64,000 nt of DNA from Aristolochia californica. Lineage: Eukaryota; Streptophyta; Magnoliopsida; Piperales; Aristolochiaceae. The stretch is from contig JARWKL010000006.1 in the NCBI GenBank assembly GCA_029961685.1, positions 868,001 through 932,000 on the forward strand, in the 5' to 3' direction. Numbering within the stretch: the stretch's first letter is position 1; each line of letters begins with the position of its first letter. The notes below the pieces were generated by a model. The model saw nothing but the letters and a program-made list of their open reading frames with translations. It did not search any database and had not been told where the DNA came from. Made by a program: the position numbers and the translations under genes. Below are positions 1 through 12,778 of the stretch, one piece after another.

Positions 1-807
1 ATAAATTAGTATTAGACCTAGTTTTTTAATCACATGAAGAGGGTGAATGAAACTCATTTACGTAAAAGATTAAATACAATTTTCTCTTTTCATATGATTG
101 GAAATGACAAACCGCCACGTCAGTCTCCGATTGCATTCAACAGGTTTTCCGAGGGAACAATGACACAATATTGAGAATAAAAAAACAAGTTGCAATTACC
201 TTTGATTCCTTATCAAAACCTTAATTTTTAAAACAAGGCACATACTTCCCACAAAATCCAACTCTTTCCACTTGCAATTGGGTGACATGCTATGTAGTGA
301 CTTATTGGTATGTGACATAACATAATTGACTAGAAATGGGAATCTTGAATTCTTGCTATTAAAGATTACTCAAGTGTGCTTCCCTCAATGTTTTGTCATA
401 TCCTAGCATTAACTATTTGTAATATTTAATCTTATCAAACACTCAAAGAATTAAGTTGGTCAATGTTCCATTTTCATCAAATGTGGACAAAGGAGTTGAT
501 TTAGGACTATTAATGATTGACACTAGATTGATTATTAGGTTTCTTATCACCTTCATTGTAGTGCATCTTTATTAGATTTTTCTATATTATAGTTATATTT
601 AAATGGTACTATAAACAACCCTCAAATATAAACTTAAATTTAATATCAATTAGAGTCGCAAACGATTATTTCCCGATCGAATAAGAATTTGATCTAGGGG
701 AAGGAGGGAGGGTTGATGTTCTGATTAATTGCGAACAAAGCATTTTATTATCAGAATTGATATAATTAAAAAATCGAAATTGAACAACAATCGTCGATGT
801 GTAGGAT
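1..807. other. AT-rich spacer, no gene seen
   Basis: No open frame here resembles a protein. The stretch is AT-rich with short homopolymer runs and no recognisable repeat ends. Confidence 0.6.
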
Positions 808-1124
808 TAAATATATTAAATACGAAGAAACTAAGTTTTAAGTTAACACATTCAAATTGATTGGTTGCATTAAAAATTAGGTGCACCCAACTTAAATTAC
901 TTAAGTCCAAAACTTTATTTCTTTAATGTGATACCAAAGAATTGCTACTTCCAAATGTTATTGAATTAAAAATATTAAATATGAAGAAACTAGGTTTTAA
1001 GCCAACACATTTAAATGGATTGGTTGAAGTAAAAATTAGGTGCACCCAACTTAAATTACTTGAGTCCAAACTTTTTTTCTTTAATGTAATACCAAAGAAT
1101 TGCTACTTCCAAATGTTATTGAAA
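808..1124. repeat. Tandem duplication, two copies of about 158 bp
   Basis: Two adjacent diverged copies share the blocks TTAGGTGCACCCAACTTAAA, ACCAAAGAATTGCTACTTCC and CCAAATGTTATTGA at an offset of about 158 bp. The short open frames inside are by-products of the repeat. No function is visible. Confidence 0.85.
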
Positions 1125-1189
1125 CTTGCACATCCATTTCTAATGTATTTCTACATTTTGCAGAAGAAGGGAGCGATTGAATCAGGTTC

Positions 1190-1640
1190 AACCCAATGTA
1201 ATCCCTCTACTAGGTTTGCAAAAGCTTAACCTAGGAATAGTCGGGCATTAGGTCGGGTTCAATGTAAAACTCGACCTGATCGAACCCAAAAAATTTGGGT
1301 TCGGGTTTCTAATTTCATCCCGTGGGTCGGGGACAAGGTAGGGAAAAACCACCTAGGTTTTGAGTCAGGGATAGGTTTTCCAAACTTGACCAACATATCA
1401 GACAAAAATATAACATAGGGTTAAAACTGGTCGGGTTTATAGGGACAAGGCAGGGTCCGATCGGGCTTAAGTTAGGTTTACAAGGACGGAGAAGGGATAG
1501 GGTTACGAGGATGGTACTCAAATCGGGGTCGGGTTTGACGATACAGGTTTTTTTGTTTTTGGGTTTTGGGGTCGGATCGGATCCAGGTTCAAGTTTTGGT
1601 AAACTTGATCCCGACCCGACCCAGACTGGTGTCCACCCCT
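1190..1640. repeat. Low-complexity GGGTCGG/CCCGACC-rich segment
   Basis: Many degenerate copies of GGGTTCGGG, GGTCGGG and CCCGACCC occur on both strands. Similar degenerate tracts recur near 36,500, 38,000, 39,000, 57,500 and 61,600, so this looks like dispersed repeat debris. Short open frames across it have repeat-like composition and are not called as genes. Confidence 0.5.
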
Positions 1641-1890
1641 ACGGAGAGGGGATGAGACCCTCTTCCTTACCGACCTCGTGGTCTCTCTTTCTCTGTAACA
1701 AAGAGGCTGAATAGAGGGAAAAAACCCAATCACAGTCACCGGCTCCTGAATTTATTTTTTAAATATAACATCTGTTGGCAATAATTGGTCAGTGGACAAT
1801 CGAAACCGATTGACCTGTGGCTTTCACGGGACCCAGTCACATATCGATCACATACAGAAAGAAAACTACTCGATGATCATAGTTTACTGA

Positions 1891-1975
1891 AGCCGACAAA
1901 TAACGAGTGATATATGTGAACTTCTGCGAGCCGACAAATAACGAGTGATGTATATGAACTTCTATGGAGCCGACA
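1891..1975. repeat. Short tandem repeat, period 38-39 bp
   Basis: The word AGCCGACA starts at 1891, 1929 and 1968. The first two are followed by AATAACGAGTGAT and a GAACTTCT block; the third is only the start of a unit. There are too few units for a larger satellite. Confidence 0.8.
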
Positions 1976-2510
1976 CAATCCTTACCGGTAGCTGTATGTG
2001 GGATTTTTTGTTATCGGACGATACGGGTGCAGGCATCCATGTCCGAGAGTAGAGAATATTTATTTTCTACCCGATTTTCAGCCGGTGCTGCTCCTTCCAC
2101 GGGATGGATGGTTGATATTGGGCAGTCCGTACTGTGTACTGTGTACCGGGAACACTGACAATAAAGGGTACTCCTCATCGTGCGTTCCTGAATGGAGTCA
2201 AGAGTGGTTTTTGTCTCTCCTGCAGATCTTTTAAGTGGCGTCTCTGTTGCAGATGGTGGCGGTAACTGTTACACTTTCCAGCTTATTCAGCTCGACTCTG
2301 CGGAAATAATTTCTCTTTGGTAGTAAAAAACTTTGCCATTTGTAGATTGTTTTAGTAAACTTTATTCCCAAATGTATATTCTAATAAGCTTGAAAACTGG
2401 TCATGGATGGTTTCTTTCTGCCAATTTTGTGCTTCTGTCTTGATCCGTATGATTGTATCACCTCTTGAAAACTGGGGGGGTTGACAAACTGGGTATTGCT
2501 CTGTGTGAGA

Positions 2511-2700
2511 TTCCGCACTCAGGACTGTAATGAGTTCCTCGTTTTATTAACTAAAACAAGTCTAATCCAAGCTGAAGTCGTAAATTTGATCATTTGTTTG
2601 AAAATCCGCACTCAAGACTGTAAAGGGTTCCTCATTTTAATTACTAAAACAAGTTCAATCAATGCAAAAGTCGTAAAATTTTATCACTGTTTTACAGTAG
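2511..2700. repeat. Tandem duplication, two copies of about 93 bp
   Basis: CCGCACTCAGGACTGTAA recurs 93 bp later with one change, followed by the matching blocks GTTCCTC, ACTAAAACAAGT and GTCGTAAA. It lies upstream of the trehalose synthase-like gene. No regulatory role can be read from it. Confidence 0.8.
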
Positions 2701-3555
2701 TTCAAGTCTGTTAATGGAGAAATAAATGAGCTGAAACATTGTCCTGGTGGATGTTTTAACTTTTCACATCTTAATTGAGAATCTGGACGCCAGGGTGAAG
2801 AATTGAGCTGCCATTATTAAGCCAGAGTAAAGAATCGGGGATAAAAAGTTCAGCCAAAACCACTCCATGAGCCGGTTGTGCCCAAAAACGCAAGCCAACA
2901 AATGGTGCCCAGAGTTGGGGCCCTCGAACATTGCTTTTAATGGAACTATCAACCGTGGTTACCAGTGGAGTTTAACTACGATACCTTCGTCTGCATCACT
3001 GTGAAAGTAAGAGAATCAAATGCTTTGTGGAAAGCCTCTGTCACTCCAATAAACGCAAAAGAGCGAGAGGGACAGTGAGAGGAAAGCGTGGGGAAAGCAA
3101 TACAAAAAAGAGTGTTTTTTTCTCATTTACTCCCAACATAATCTCAGCCTGCCATGGCTTGAAATCCCATTCCGCTCCTCCTGCATGATACCTTCTGCAA
3201 ATTCAGTGAGATTGTAATTTTTCAGGTCTTCTTTTTTGGGTTAACTTTTGTTCACAGATGAAGCATCTTGTACTACGTTTGCTATTTCTTTTTTTAATAG
3301 TTATGTTGCTTTATATTAACATCAGTTTCCGTTCTGTTTTCAGAACTGTACAGTAGTGATTGGAGGCTGGTTCGTTCTGCATATGAAGTTCTAAGATGCT
3401 GTTGGTAGGGTAAGTTAAAAAGCTGTCAGAAAAAATGTATTTGGCGTTCTCTAGAATTCGTATTTTACTGCCAGTTTACAGAGGTTCTTGATCTACTGTT
3501 TTAGTTTTTCTTCAGACTAGTGAATTTCAGAGGTTCTGTCTTTGCCAGGTTGAAG

Positions 3556-3714
3556 ATGGAAAGCAACCCCATTTTTGCTAAGTTCGTTAAGCTTTCGATC
3601 AAACAACACTCGTACAGCATGCGTTTTAATGGAACTCGGGTTGTGTCAAATTTGCTAAAAGACGGACGGGAAGCCCTGTTTGTGGATCTAAAGCCAATTT
3701 TGCCGTCAAAATAA
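3556..3714 (+). CDS. Candidate upstream ORF (52 aa) in the leader of the class II TPS gene
   Basis: An ATG in a strong context (A at -3, G at +4) opens a 52-codon frame that stops 109 bases before the main ATG at 3824. The peptide starts MESNPIFAKF and ends DLKPILPSK. It has balanced, protein-like composition instead of the low complexity of nearby spacer. No main-frame overlap occurs, so reinitiation or leaky scanning would be needed to reach the TPS start. A peptide-dependent regulatory uORF is an inference; it could instead be chance, or be partly removed by leader splicing (a CAG|GT lies at 3546-3550). Confidence 0.45.
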   Translation: MESNPIFAKFVKLSIKQHSYSMRFNGTRVVSNLLKDGREALFVDLKPILPSK

Positions 3715-3823
3715 AGGAATTTGATCTCCTTTGAATTCTGACTGTAAAGTAGAGGATAGTAAAAAAATTTCTTTTTCTGTTTTTTCTTTTCAAATAGTTG
3801 GGTCCTTAGCTCTTTCTTCCAAA

Positions 3824-6800
3824 ATGGTTTCGAGGTCCTACTCCAATCTCTTGGAGCTAACCTCTGGTGATTCCCCAAACTTCGGTCGAGTAGGAATGGG
3901 TAGGAGGCTCCCAAGAGTAATGACTGTTGCTGGAATCATGTCGGAACTTGATGACGAGAATTCAAACAGTGCAGGATCTGATGCCCCATCTTCTGTCACT
4001 CAAGAGCGAATTATAATCGTGGGAAACCAGCTCCCACTCCGAGTCCATCGTAAACCTGATGACCAGGGCTGGAACTTCAGTTGGGATGAGGATTCCCTTC
4101 TCCTTCAGCTCAAGGATGGTCTGGGAGAGGATGCTGAGGTGATCTATGTGGGTTGTCTCAGAGAAGAAATTGACCCAATTGAACAAGATGATGTGTCACA
4201 AACCCTTCTTGAAACCTTTAAGTGCCTCCCTGCTTTTATTTCTCCAGATCTTTTTAGCAAATTTTATCATGGGTTCTGCAAACAACAGCTTTGGCCTCTC
4301 TTTCACTACATGCTTCCCCTCTCGCCGGATCTGGGAGGACGATTCAATCGGTCACTCTGGCAAGCTTATGTGTCTGTTAACAAGATATTTGCAGATAAAG
4401 TAATGGAAGTGATTAACCCAGATGATGATTTTGTCTGGGTTCATGACTACCATTTGATGGTGCTTCCTACCTTCTTAAGGAAGAGGTTCAATCGTGTGAA
4501 GCTTGGTTTTTTCCTTCATAGCCCGTTTCCCTCATCCGAGATTTATCGTACTCTTCCTGTTAGGGATGAGCTCCTACGGGCATTACTTAATTCTGATCTT
4601 ATTGGCTTTCACACTTTTGATTATGCGAGACATTTTCTCTCTTGTTGTAGCAGAATGCTTGGCCTTGCTTATCATTCTAAAAGGGGCTATATTGAACTGG
4701 AATATTATGGTCGAACGGTCAGCATTAAAATTCTACCCGTTGGAATACACTTGGGTCAGCTTAAATCAGTGATGGATCTCCCCGAGACTGAAGCTAAAAT
4801 AGCAGACCTGTCTGACCAGTTTAAGGATTGGATTGTCTTGCTTGGGGTTGATGACATGGACATATTTAAGGGGATCAGTTTGAAGCTTTTAGCTATGGAG
4901 CAACTACTTATACAACACCCAGATTTCAGAGGGAAGGTTGTCATGGTGCAAATTGCAAACCCTGCTAGGGGACGAGGCAAAGATGTACAAGAGGTCCAGT
5001 CTGAGACGTACTCCACTGTTAAGAGGATAAATGAGAAATTTGGCCAGCCTGGTTATGAGCCTGTTGTTTTAATTGATAATCCACTTCAGTTTTATGAAAG
5101 AATTGCATATTATATGATTGCTGAGTGCTGTCTTGTAACTGCTGTTAGAGATGGAATGAATCTTATCCCGTATGAATATATAGTTAGCCGTCAGGGTAAC
5201 AGTAAACTAGATGCACTATTGCAACTCGGTTCTGCCGTTCCCAAAAGGAGTATGTTAGTGGTCTCAGAGTTTATTGGGTGTTCACCATCATTAAGTGGTG
5301 CCATTCGTGTCAATCCCTGGAACATAGATGCTGTAGCAGAAGCAATGCACTTGGCTTTGGAGATGCCTGAATCGGAGAAAGAATTGAGACATGAAAAACA
5401 TTATAGATATGTAAGTACTCATGATGTAGCCTATTGGGCTCATAGCTTTTTGCAGGACCTGGAGAGAACATGTAGGGATCATGTGAGAAGGAGGTGCTGG
5501 GGCATTGGTTTTGGCTTAGGCTTCAGGGTTATAGCACTCGATCCAAGTTTCAGGAAACTGTCAGTTGAACATATAGTTTCTGCTTACAAGAGAACAAAGA
5601 ATAGGGCCATTCTATTGGACTATGATGGTACTATTATGCCTCAGACATCCATTAATAAGACCCCTAATCCTGAGGACATCAGCATTTTGAATAGCTTGTG
5701 TGATGACCCAAAAAATGTGGTATTTCTCGTTAGTGGGAGGGACAAGAACACTCTGTCTGAATGGTTTTCTTCTTGTGAAAAGCTTGGAATTGCAGCTGAG
5801 CATGGCTACTTCATGAGGTAAGTTTCTCTCTAGAGGTACGTTTAATATGTCAAGCTTTAAAATCATCTTTCAGTTGATGAGGGTGGTTTGGACATATCTG
5901 AGGTACTGCTACATTTTTGAGAGTTGCAAAACCTTTGAATGTTTTTCTTATGAAAAAATTTCAGTTGATACTTAAGAACATGTCATCCGCTCACTACTGG
6001 ATCTGTCCTCTTAGTGTGGTTCCAGTTGAATTGTTGCGAGTCTTAACAGAATGTTGGGATTCATCATCTTAAAGAAGAGGAAAGAAAAAAAAATAATAAA
6101 AAACTTTTAGATAGTCAAACATTTAGTGGTTTACATGTTAAAGAGATTTGAGGATTCACCTGATTTGTTAAAAACATTTTTTAGACCTGTCTGGGATGAA
6201 TTTTGAAAGAGCTGGAATTGGAGGTATTCAAAATCAACTAAGACTGCAAAGGAATCTTGCACTTATTCACTGAATCTCATATTTTTGTTTGCTTTCCTGC
6301 AAAAAGACATTTTTCTTACTGCCTATTTTCAGGCTGAAGCATGACACAGAATGGGAAATTTGCTTCCCCACAGCTGACTTCTACTGGAAACAGATTGCTG
6401 AACCTGTGATGAAATTATATGCTGAAACAACAGATGGGTCCACCATTGAGACCAAAGAAAGTGCACTTGTGTGGCATTATCAGTATGCTGATCCAGATTT
6501 CGGTTCATGCCAAGCTAAAGAGCTTCTTGATCATCTTGAGAGTGTCCTTGTAAACGAACCTGTTTCAGTCAAGAGTGGTCAACACATAGTAGAAGTCAAG
6601 CCGCAGGTCAGAAACTCTCCTTAATTATCATACAACAATTTAGCAGAGTCGACAGGCACTGGATCATGCCGGTTGCTAATAGACTTATGCAACATTCTGC
6701 CCATCGTGGGGGAGATCATGGTCCAAAAGCTCAAACATTGACAGTCCTAAACTGTAAAGTAAAGTTTCTAATGGTTGAGTTGAAATTTGAAAGCCATTGA

Positions 6801-7221
6801 TATGAAAAGACTGAGGATTGTCCTATATGTGAGATCTTTTACCATCGGGTGTATCTATCTGCTTTATGTTTGTGTACTTTCTTCCTTTCGACTGATTAAA
6901 ACTTGCATCATGCAGGGTGTAAACAAGGGTCTTGTAGCGGAACGTCTCCTATGGACCATGCAGAAGAAAGGAATGCTTCCAGATTTCGTTCTATGCATCG
7001 GAGATGACCGCTCAGATGAAGACATGTTTGAGGTCTTCACCGGTGCCATGGCAGGGCCATCTTTATCCCCCGTGGCCGAAGTGTTTGCTTGCACAGTTGG
7101 TCAAAAACCAAGCAAAGCCAAATATTACCTAGAAGACACAACTGAGATTGTGAGAATGTTGCAGGGCCTAGCTGCAGTTTCAGATCAAGCAGCTCAGAAT
7201 GCTGCCTCCCCTAATAAATAA
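3824..7221 (+). CDS. Class II trehalose-6-phosphate synthase/phosphatase-like protein (TPS8/9/10 type)
   Basis: Three coding exons (3824-5817, 6333-6606, 6916-7221) with GT-AG junctions encode 857 aa, a normal class II length. The start MVSRSYSNLLEL is the usual N-terminus of this clade. An N-terminal GT20 domain (about residues 60-550) carries VWVHDYHLM and the HSPFPSSEIYRTLP block. A C-terminal HAD phosphatase-like domain has LLDYDGT (Asp599, Asp601), SGRD near 637-640 and CIGDDRSDEDMF in the last exon. Class I enzymes make trehalose-6-phosphate from UDP-glucose and glucose-6-phosphate. Class II members generally lack clear catalytic activity and are thought to be regulatory partners in sugar signalling in the cytosol. 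The phosphatase motifs are intact by eye, but activity cannot be judged. A 52-codon uORF precedes it. Confidence 0.95.
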
Positions 7222-8870
7222 TTCTTTGAAGGGCAGATAGTGGCTGTAGTTCTCCCTTGTTTAACTTCAGCCATCAAAGCATTTGATGAATGGATTTTTT
7301 GTTGAGGCAAACTTTGAGGCTTCTTGTATTGGTTCCTCTCAAATGGTGAGTGGCTGGCCACCAACTACAGAACAACTGAATGGTGCTGCCTATGCAAGTC
7401 TCAAGGATGACTTACTGGAGTGGGTTTGCTGTAAGCTAGTTGTGGATTTGTGAGTTTCAAAAGAATGGTTAGCTTCTTGGATCTTGCTCTGCCCATTGTA
7501 TATGAGATTGATGAATCAGTAGGCTACAAAGCTTTCAGTGTTTTTCCTGGTAAAATGCTGATAACTAGGCTAGTTACCATGGTACTGAAGCCTGAAACTG
7601 AAAATAGCAGGAGATTAAGCTGCCCTGCTGAGCACATGAAATTTTTCATGATCATTTAAGAACAAAAAGATAAAAAAGGAATTGGGGTAAAGTACACTCT
7701 CAGTTGTGTTATAAGGCAAATATCCTGTTTGTCATGATTGGGGTTACTGTGAACAAAGGAATTAAACAAATAATAGAGCTGAAAGATGGAGAATTCATAT
7801 CACCAACCTTAACATGACCCCCATGAATGGATCTTATTCATCTCAAAAATCAATTTGTGTTGTTCATAAGAGAGGTATTTTTTTCTGGTTTTAAGCCTTC
7901 AACAAATTTGCCCCTTATGTTAAGTCATGTTTTATTATAATAAAAGAATTAGAAGAAAGAAAGCATTTGTCCCCCTTCTTTGTTTCATCTCAAAAGGGGA
8001 GGGAAGCTTCCCCTCTCTATGGACTTTTTATTAAAAAAAAAAAAAAGAGAAAAAGGGAAAGAGAGAGACCTACCTTAGGGCAACCCTCCCCTTTACTATT
8101 TTTTTATTTTTTTTTATAAAAAAATTGGGAGACCTTTCTCCGAAATAGCTCTCATTTTCTTCGATGGATGGTAGATTGAATTTGGTAAAAAATATTATTC
8201 AAGAAGGCAATTTTTAAATTAAAAAAACTCGACAAACATCGAAAAAAGGCGATAAAATAATTTTTTAGCTCAGTTTTTTTATGATTGAAAAATGATTAAA
8301 TGGAAATAAAGAAGTTAATGCTCCAATTTTCTAAAAAAAATTATGATTTTTTTGTTTTTTTGGATTTACTACTCAAGCCAGTCTCCCCTTGGAAATTACA
8401 AAATTGTTTCCTTCGTCTTCGAATATTGATAATTATTTTTACTTTGATTTTAAATCTCTTTATACTTACTCTTTTTATTATTTTTATTTAAAATAAAAAT
8501 ATCCTTATTTAAAAAATAATAATTAAGAAAATTTCTATATTTAAAGATAGGATATGAGTAATTAAACTTATTTTAATTTAAAATAATTAAAAAATGTTAT
8601 ATTTTAAAGGTGAAAAAGCGAAATTTTAGTGAAAAAAGAGAGGAAAAAATGAGCTTTTTGTCTTTAGAAAATAGAAATAACTGAATTTTTTATCAAAAAA
8701 AATATTTTCAGTCCCCGTAGGAATCTTGAAATTCAATAAAATGGTGGAAAAAAATATTCAATGAACGTCTGTGATTCGTTGGCCCCTGCTACAGACTCAT
8801 TGATTGCTTTTTCCGTTTCCAAATCATGATTCTTTAACGGGAATCACAATTCTAGTTGGATGAAAACGAG
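7222..8870. other. TPS 3' flank and AT-rich spacer
   Basis: The first few hundred bases are probably TPS 3' UTR. From about 7,900 the DNA is very AT-rich with A and T homopolymers. I see no gene, repeat ends or RNA gene. Confidence 0.55.
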
Positions 8871-10211
8871 AGCAACGATGATGGAGCTGAGGCGCCAGCA
8901 AGCAAGAGAGAAGCGTCACATCTGATTATCCTCCCAATGAAGATCCTGCGGTTGGAGACAGGTTATTTGTTTATCTTTCTCTTGAGACCCAGCACTAGCT
9001 TCCCTTAATTCCTTTCAACACTCATTTGCATCGCCGACAAGGTTGAATTCGATGTCACGATGACGAATCCTGATAAACGATATGAAATCCAACTGTTGTT
9101 TGGTACCTAAAGCAACCCTCTTCAAGATCTTTTTCTTTGTTTCGTAGGTTTCGATTCGTCTGGTAACTGGAATTGGTGATTTGATCATGTTGGTGTTTAC
9201 GGTGGATATATTTGATTGTTCCCTGGAGGTGAGCATTATTTCGTTGCTAATTAGATTTGTCGGTTTCATGGCTTGGATTTGGAGGCTGGAGTGAAAGTTT
9301 ATGGATTTTTTGCGTACTAAAACTGTACCACTATTTGGCTTCTTTGTCGGTAATTCAACTATTCCTAACTGAATATGTTGCAAGCTGAAAATTTACATCT
9401 TGAATGGTGGTCGGGGCGGAGCGGTCGAATTGTTGGGATTGGGAGAATTTGGTATCGCGAAAAAAACACTTTTTGTCTGCCGTTTAAAAGAGGACTAATT
9501 ATTTTACTCATGGGTTTAACCTTTAGAAGTTGATTCTGGTTATCGGGACTTGAGTTCTTGGGAGCTGAATTGCCACAAAGTATAGTTGTTGCAGTGATCG
9601 TTCAATTAGAGTCGGAATCTTGGGTTTGAGGCTCCTTTGTCTGTCAGAAATGGAATCTGTGTGGAATAATTTTTCCTGACTCAGTTTATGATCTCATTTT
9701 GATGCTTTCCGTTGAAAGGGCATTTCTTTTCTTGGCAGTTTTATATGACCTTGGCTTTGGATGGATGACAATTTTGGATGTCGTTTCTGGTTTTGATAAT
9801 TTTATAACTTCTTTGGCATGGATGGAGCCTTCTATTGTGATCAGATTGAATGTCATAAACATATCCCACTTTAATAATTTTTTGCCATTCTCTTCTTGTA
9901 GCATATTGATGAAGATGTTATGTTCAATTCTTCTGATTAATTATATTGTAAAATTGCTTACTAGTTGAATGAATATATACTTTTCTCGTGTATCATCTTT
10001 CCTGGGTAGCAAATATATTGTCTGATACTTGAAAATCTTATTATTGCAGATCATGGGATATGTAAAGAATAAACTCATCGGAACCATTTCTTTGGAGATA
10101 TTTATGTGAATTATATGGTCATTCTGATTCATGCAATAACTGCGCTGTTGTGTATTTTCTTTCTACAAACCTTACAGAGGGACTTGAGTGACTGCAAATC
10201 TTTTCTTTTCT
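8871..10211 (+). other. Probable leader exon and long leader intron of the acetyltransferase gene
   Basis: GC content rises near 8,870-8,960, followed by a possible donor (GAGACAG|GTTATT near 8,960). A plausible acceptor (CTTACAG|AGGGAC near 10,178) sits just before the start codon at 10,212. This suggests a 5' UTR exon and a roughly 1.2 kb intron. The assignment is inferred from splice-like sites and spacing only. No other gene is visible. Confidence 0.4.
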
Positions 10212-11670
10212 ATGGTGGACTTAAAACTTCCACATCGTCCAATCATTGTTTATAGGCCTATTCGGCCATCTGATCTTGAAGTTCTTGAGCAGATTCACAC
10301 TGCTTTATTTCCAATCAGGTGAGTGAGCATGCTACTAATGTGAGAATTTAGGGTTCGAATAGTACTTCTAATGTTTACGGTGACATGATTTAATTAAAAA
10401 ATGAAATTTGTAGGTATGAGATTGAATTCTTCCTCAATGTTGTAAATGGTAATGATATCATTTCTTGGGGAGCAGTTGACGTTAGTAGACCCGATAGCCA
10501 AAGTGATGAACTTATTGGATTTGTTACGGCACGTACTCTTCTGGCCAGAGAAACTGAGGTAAAGAAATTGATATTCTATTGATCTCAAAGTATTTTATGA
10601 CTTCTTTATAACATATGGATATAAGAACCTATACCTACCAATTGAAGGTTGTCACCAGTTTTGCAATATGGTGGTCTTGATCTGTTTGTTCAATGGTTTC
10701 TTATGTCAACTCTGACTCGTTGTCCTTCCCTCCCACTTGAAGGCCACTGATTGCATGAGACTGACCTGTTAGATTTATGAATTTTGACCCATGATGGGGG
10801 CAGTACTCGGTGGATGTGGTTGGAAATGGTACTGTCTATTAATTTTGGAATGGTTGTTTACAATCTTTGGATGAAATTCAAGAAGATGATAGGTCAAATG
10901 CATTGGTTTTGGATTTGGATGTCAAATGGAGCAAACTAAGTGAAACTGTCAACTTGTTGTGGCAGCTTAATGATGTCGTTGGATACAGTTCTTCTAGGGC
11001 AGATAACACACTTGTTTATATTCTGACTCTTGGTGTAGTAGAGGCTTACAGGAATCTGGGAATAGGTGATTTTCTCTGCTGTTTTTCCTGTGTTCATGGA
11101 AACAATTTGCATTTCTTTGGATACGGCACAAACCTACTCATTTATTGTTTTGATGAAATTGTAGCTACTTCCCTGGTTCAGCAAGTTATCAGATACACTT
11201 CATCCATTCCTACCTGCAGGGCAGTATACCTGCATGTTATAGCTTACAATGATCCAGCTATCCATTTCTATGAGAAGATGTTATTCAAGTGTGTAAGAAG
11301 ATTGCCTAACTTTTATTATATCAAGGGTCACCACTATGATTCTTACTTGTTCATATATTATGTCAATGGAGGTCGATCTCCCTGCTCCCCACTGTACGTA
11401 ACTCTTGTTTGCCATTTTTACTATTACAAGTTAAACTCTCGCATGCTGGTCTTGCTAACTTTCTTTTTCCACAGAGATATTGTGGCAATGGTCACAACAT
11501 ACATGAGAAGCCTGTTTACCTCTCTGGTGACCAGGCTATGGAAAAATGATGAAAGGAAGCTGCCAGGCACTAGATGGTCCAAATGCAAAGAGAGTAACTC
11601 CCTTTTGACAACAACCCAGGATAAGAGAATCATTATTACCCCTGAGAAAACTGGATGTCAGTGTGTTTAG
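10212..11670 (+). CDS. GCN5-related N-acetyltransferase, MCC1-like
   Basis: Five coding exons (10212-10318, 10414-10558, 10966-11065, 11165-11393, 11475-11670) keep frame and give 258 aa. The protein begins MVDLKLPHRPIIVYRPIRPS and contains LEQIHTALFPIRYE, DELIGFVTAR, LVYILTLGVVEAYR and AVYLHVIAYNDPAIHFYEKM. The acetyl-CoA loop (R/Q-x-x-G-x-G/A) is RNLGIG-A, split by the exon 3/4 junction. The closest family I recognise is Arabidopsis MCC1 (meiotic control of crossovers 1) and its paralogue, proposed histone acetyltransferases also related to Golgi NAA60-type N-terminal acetyltransferases. Exon 3 was set at 10966 because that acceptor alone restores phase after an in-frame stop at 10840. The last exon is less conserved. 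Confidence 0.88.
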
Positions 11671-12778
11671 TTACTGGAATGACTTGGATTTGGAAGGGTT
11701 GGTCAAGTCAGGGGTTCGGACTTGGCTCTCTATTTTCTATTACCCCCCCTGGCTCGATGCGAAAACCAAGATATAACTTCACTGGACCAGAAGTGGGTCC
11801 CAAGCCTAAGTCACAATTCCATGGTAGTGAGTCACTCTGGTTCAGGTTCTAGCTATCCTTTTAAAGAAAGCTGTAACTTGTAGAATATGTAGACTACATG
11901 TCTGTTCCCTTTTTAGTTCAGACTTCATTTTGTTCTTCAATGTCTAGTGACATTTGTATACTGAACCAGTTTGACTACTTTTTCTGTTTGTAAAGCTCTT
12001 TACAGTGTTGCATGTTGTCAGATCTATTGTTCATGTAACTTTAATTTATGTGATATAATTTAATCTGCCTGTTTCTACCCAAGATCCCAACATCACTAAA
12101 TTCTGTACATATTTTTTTGTCTAAAAACAAGTTTTTAAGCCAAATCAACTGGTGAATTTCATTGCAAGGTTTGATTCTATTTAAAATATTAAGTAGCCTT
12201 GAATGGCCTTGTGAGCTCCACTTTTCCTCACTAACAAGAAGGAGTTCATTATGTGATGGAAGGTAAAAGCATTCATTCATTCTCGAAGATGTATTCATTA
12301 AATTTCAGGGTTTAGAGCCTGAGTTTGTACAGGACTAAAGAAAGATGGGACTTGGGTCTTTCTTGCATTGGAGTTTTCTGAGATGTTTGTTAGGTTTAGA
12401 CTCATTTGTTCATATTTTCATTTTTATCTCTGTTTATGTGTTCATTATTTTATTTTTTAAATGTTGACTTATAAATATAAATATTATATTATAATATTGA
12501 TAATTTTTCACATATGATTGTATTGATCTATTTGATACTATTCCATTATACTAGGGATGACAATGGGACATGTTAAAAGGGAGTCTGCCCCAATTTGATT
12601 CCTTGATATGACAAAGGGGTATTTGGTTTTCTCCCCTGGGAAGACTTCCTTGGATATCACCCATCCTCGTACTGTCAGGGACAAGGATTGAATTAACCCT
12701 AAAAGATGATCCAAATACAATCCAATTGTAGGACGAATTCACAGGTCAGGGCCTAATCTGACTTGTCACTATTCCTAT
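11671..12778. other. Acetyltransferase 3' UTR and spacer
   Basis: The first roughly 400 bases look like 3' UTR. Beyond about 12,420 the sequence is AT-rich spacer without credible coding potential on either strand. Confidence 0.5.

Noticed and set aside
1891..1975. CRISPR-like spaced repeats
   Set aside because: There are under three units with a nearly constant unit and no unique spacers, in a plant nuclear genome.
7450..7659. 69-codon frame downstream of the TPS gene
   Set aside because: It lies in the probable TPS 3' flank, has no family resemblance and is of chance length for this base composition.
10867..10965. Extension of acetyltransferase exon 3 upstream
   Set aside because: The frame is open there, but no acceptor in the right phase exists before 10966 and the peptide does not fit the family.
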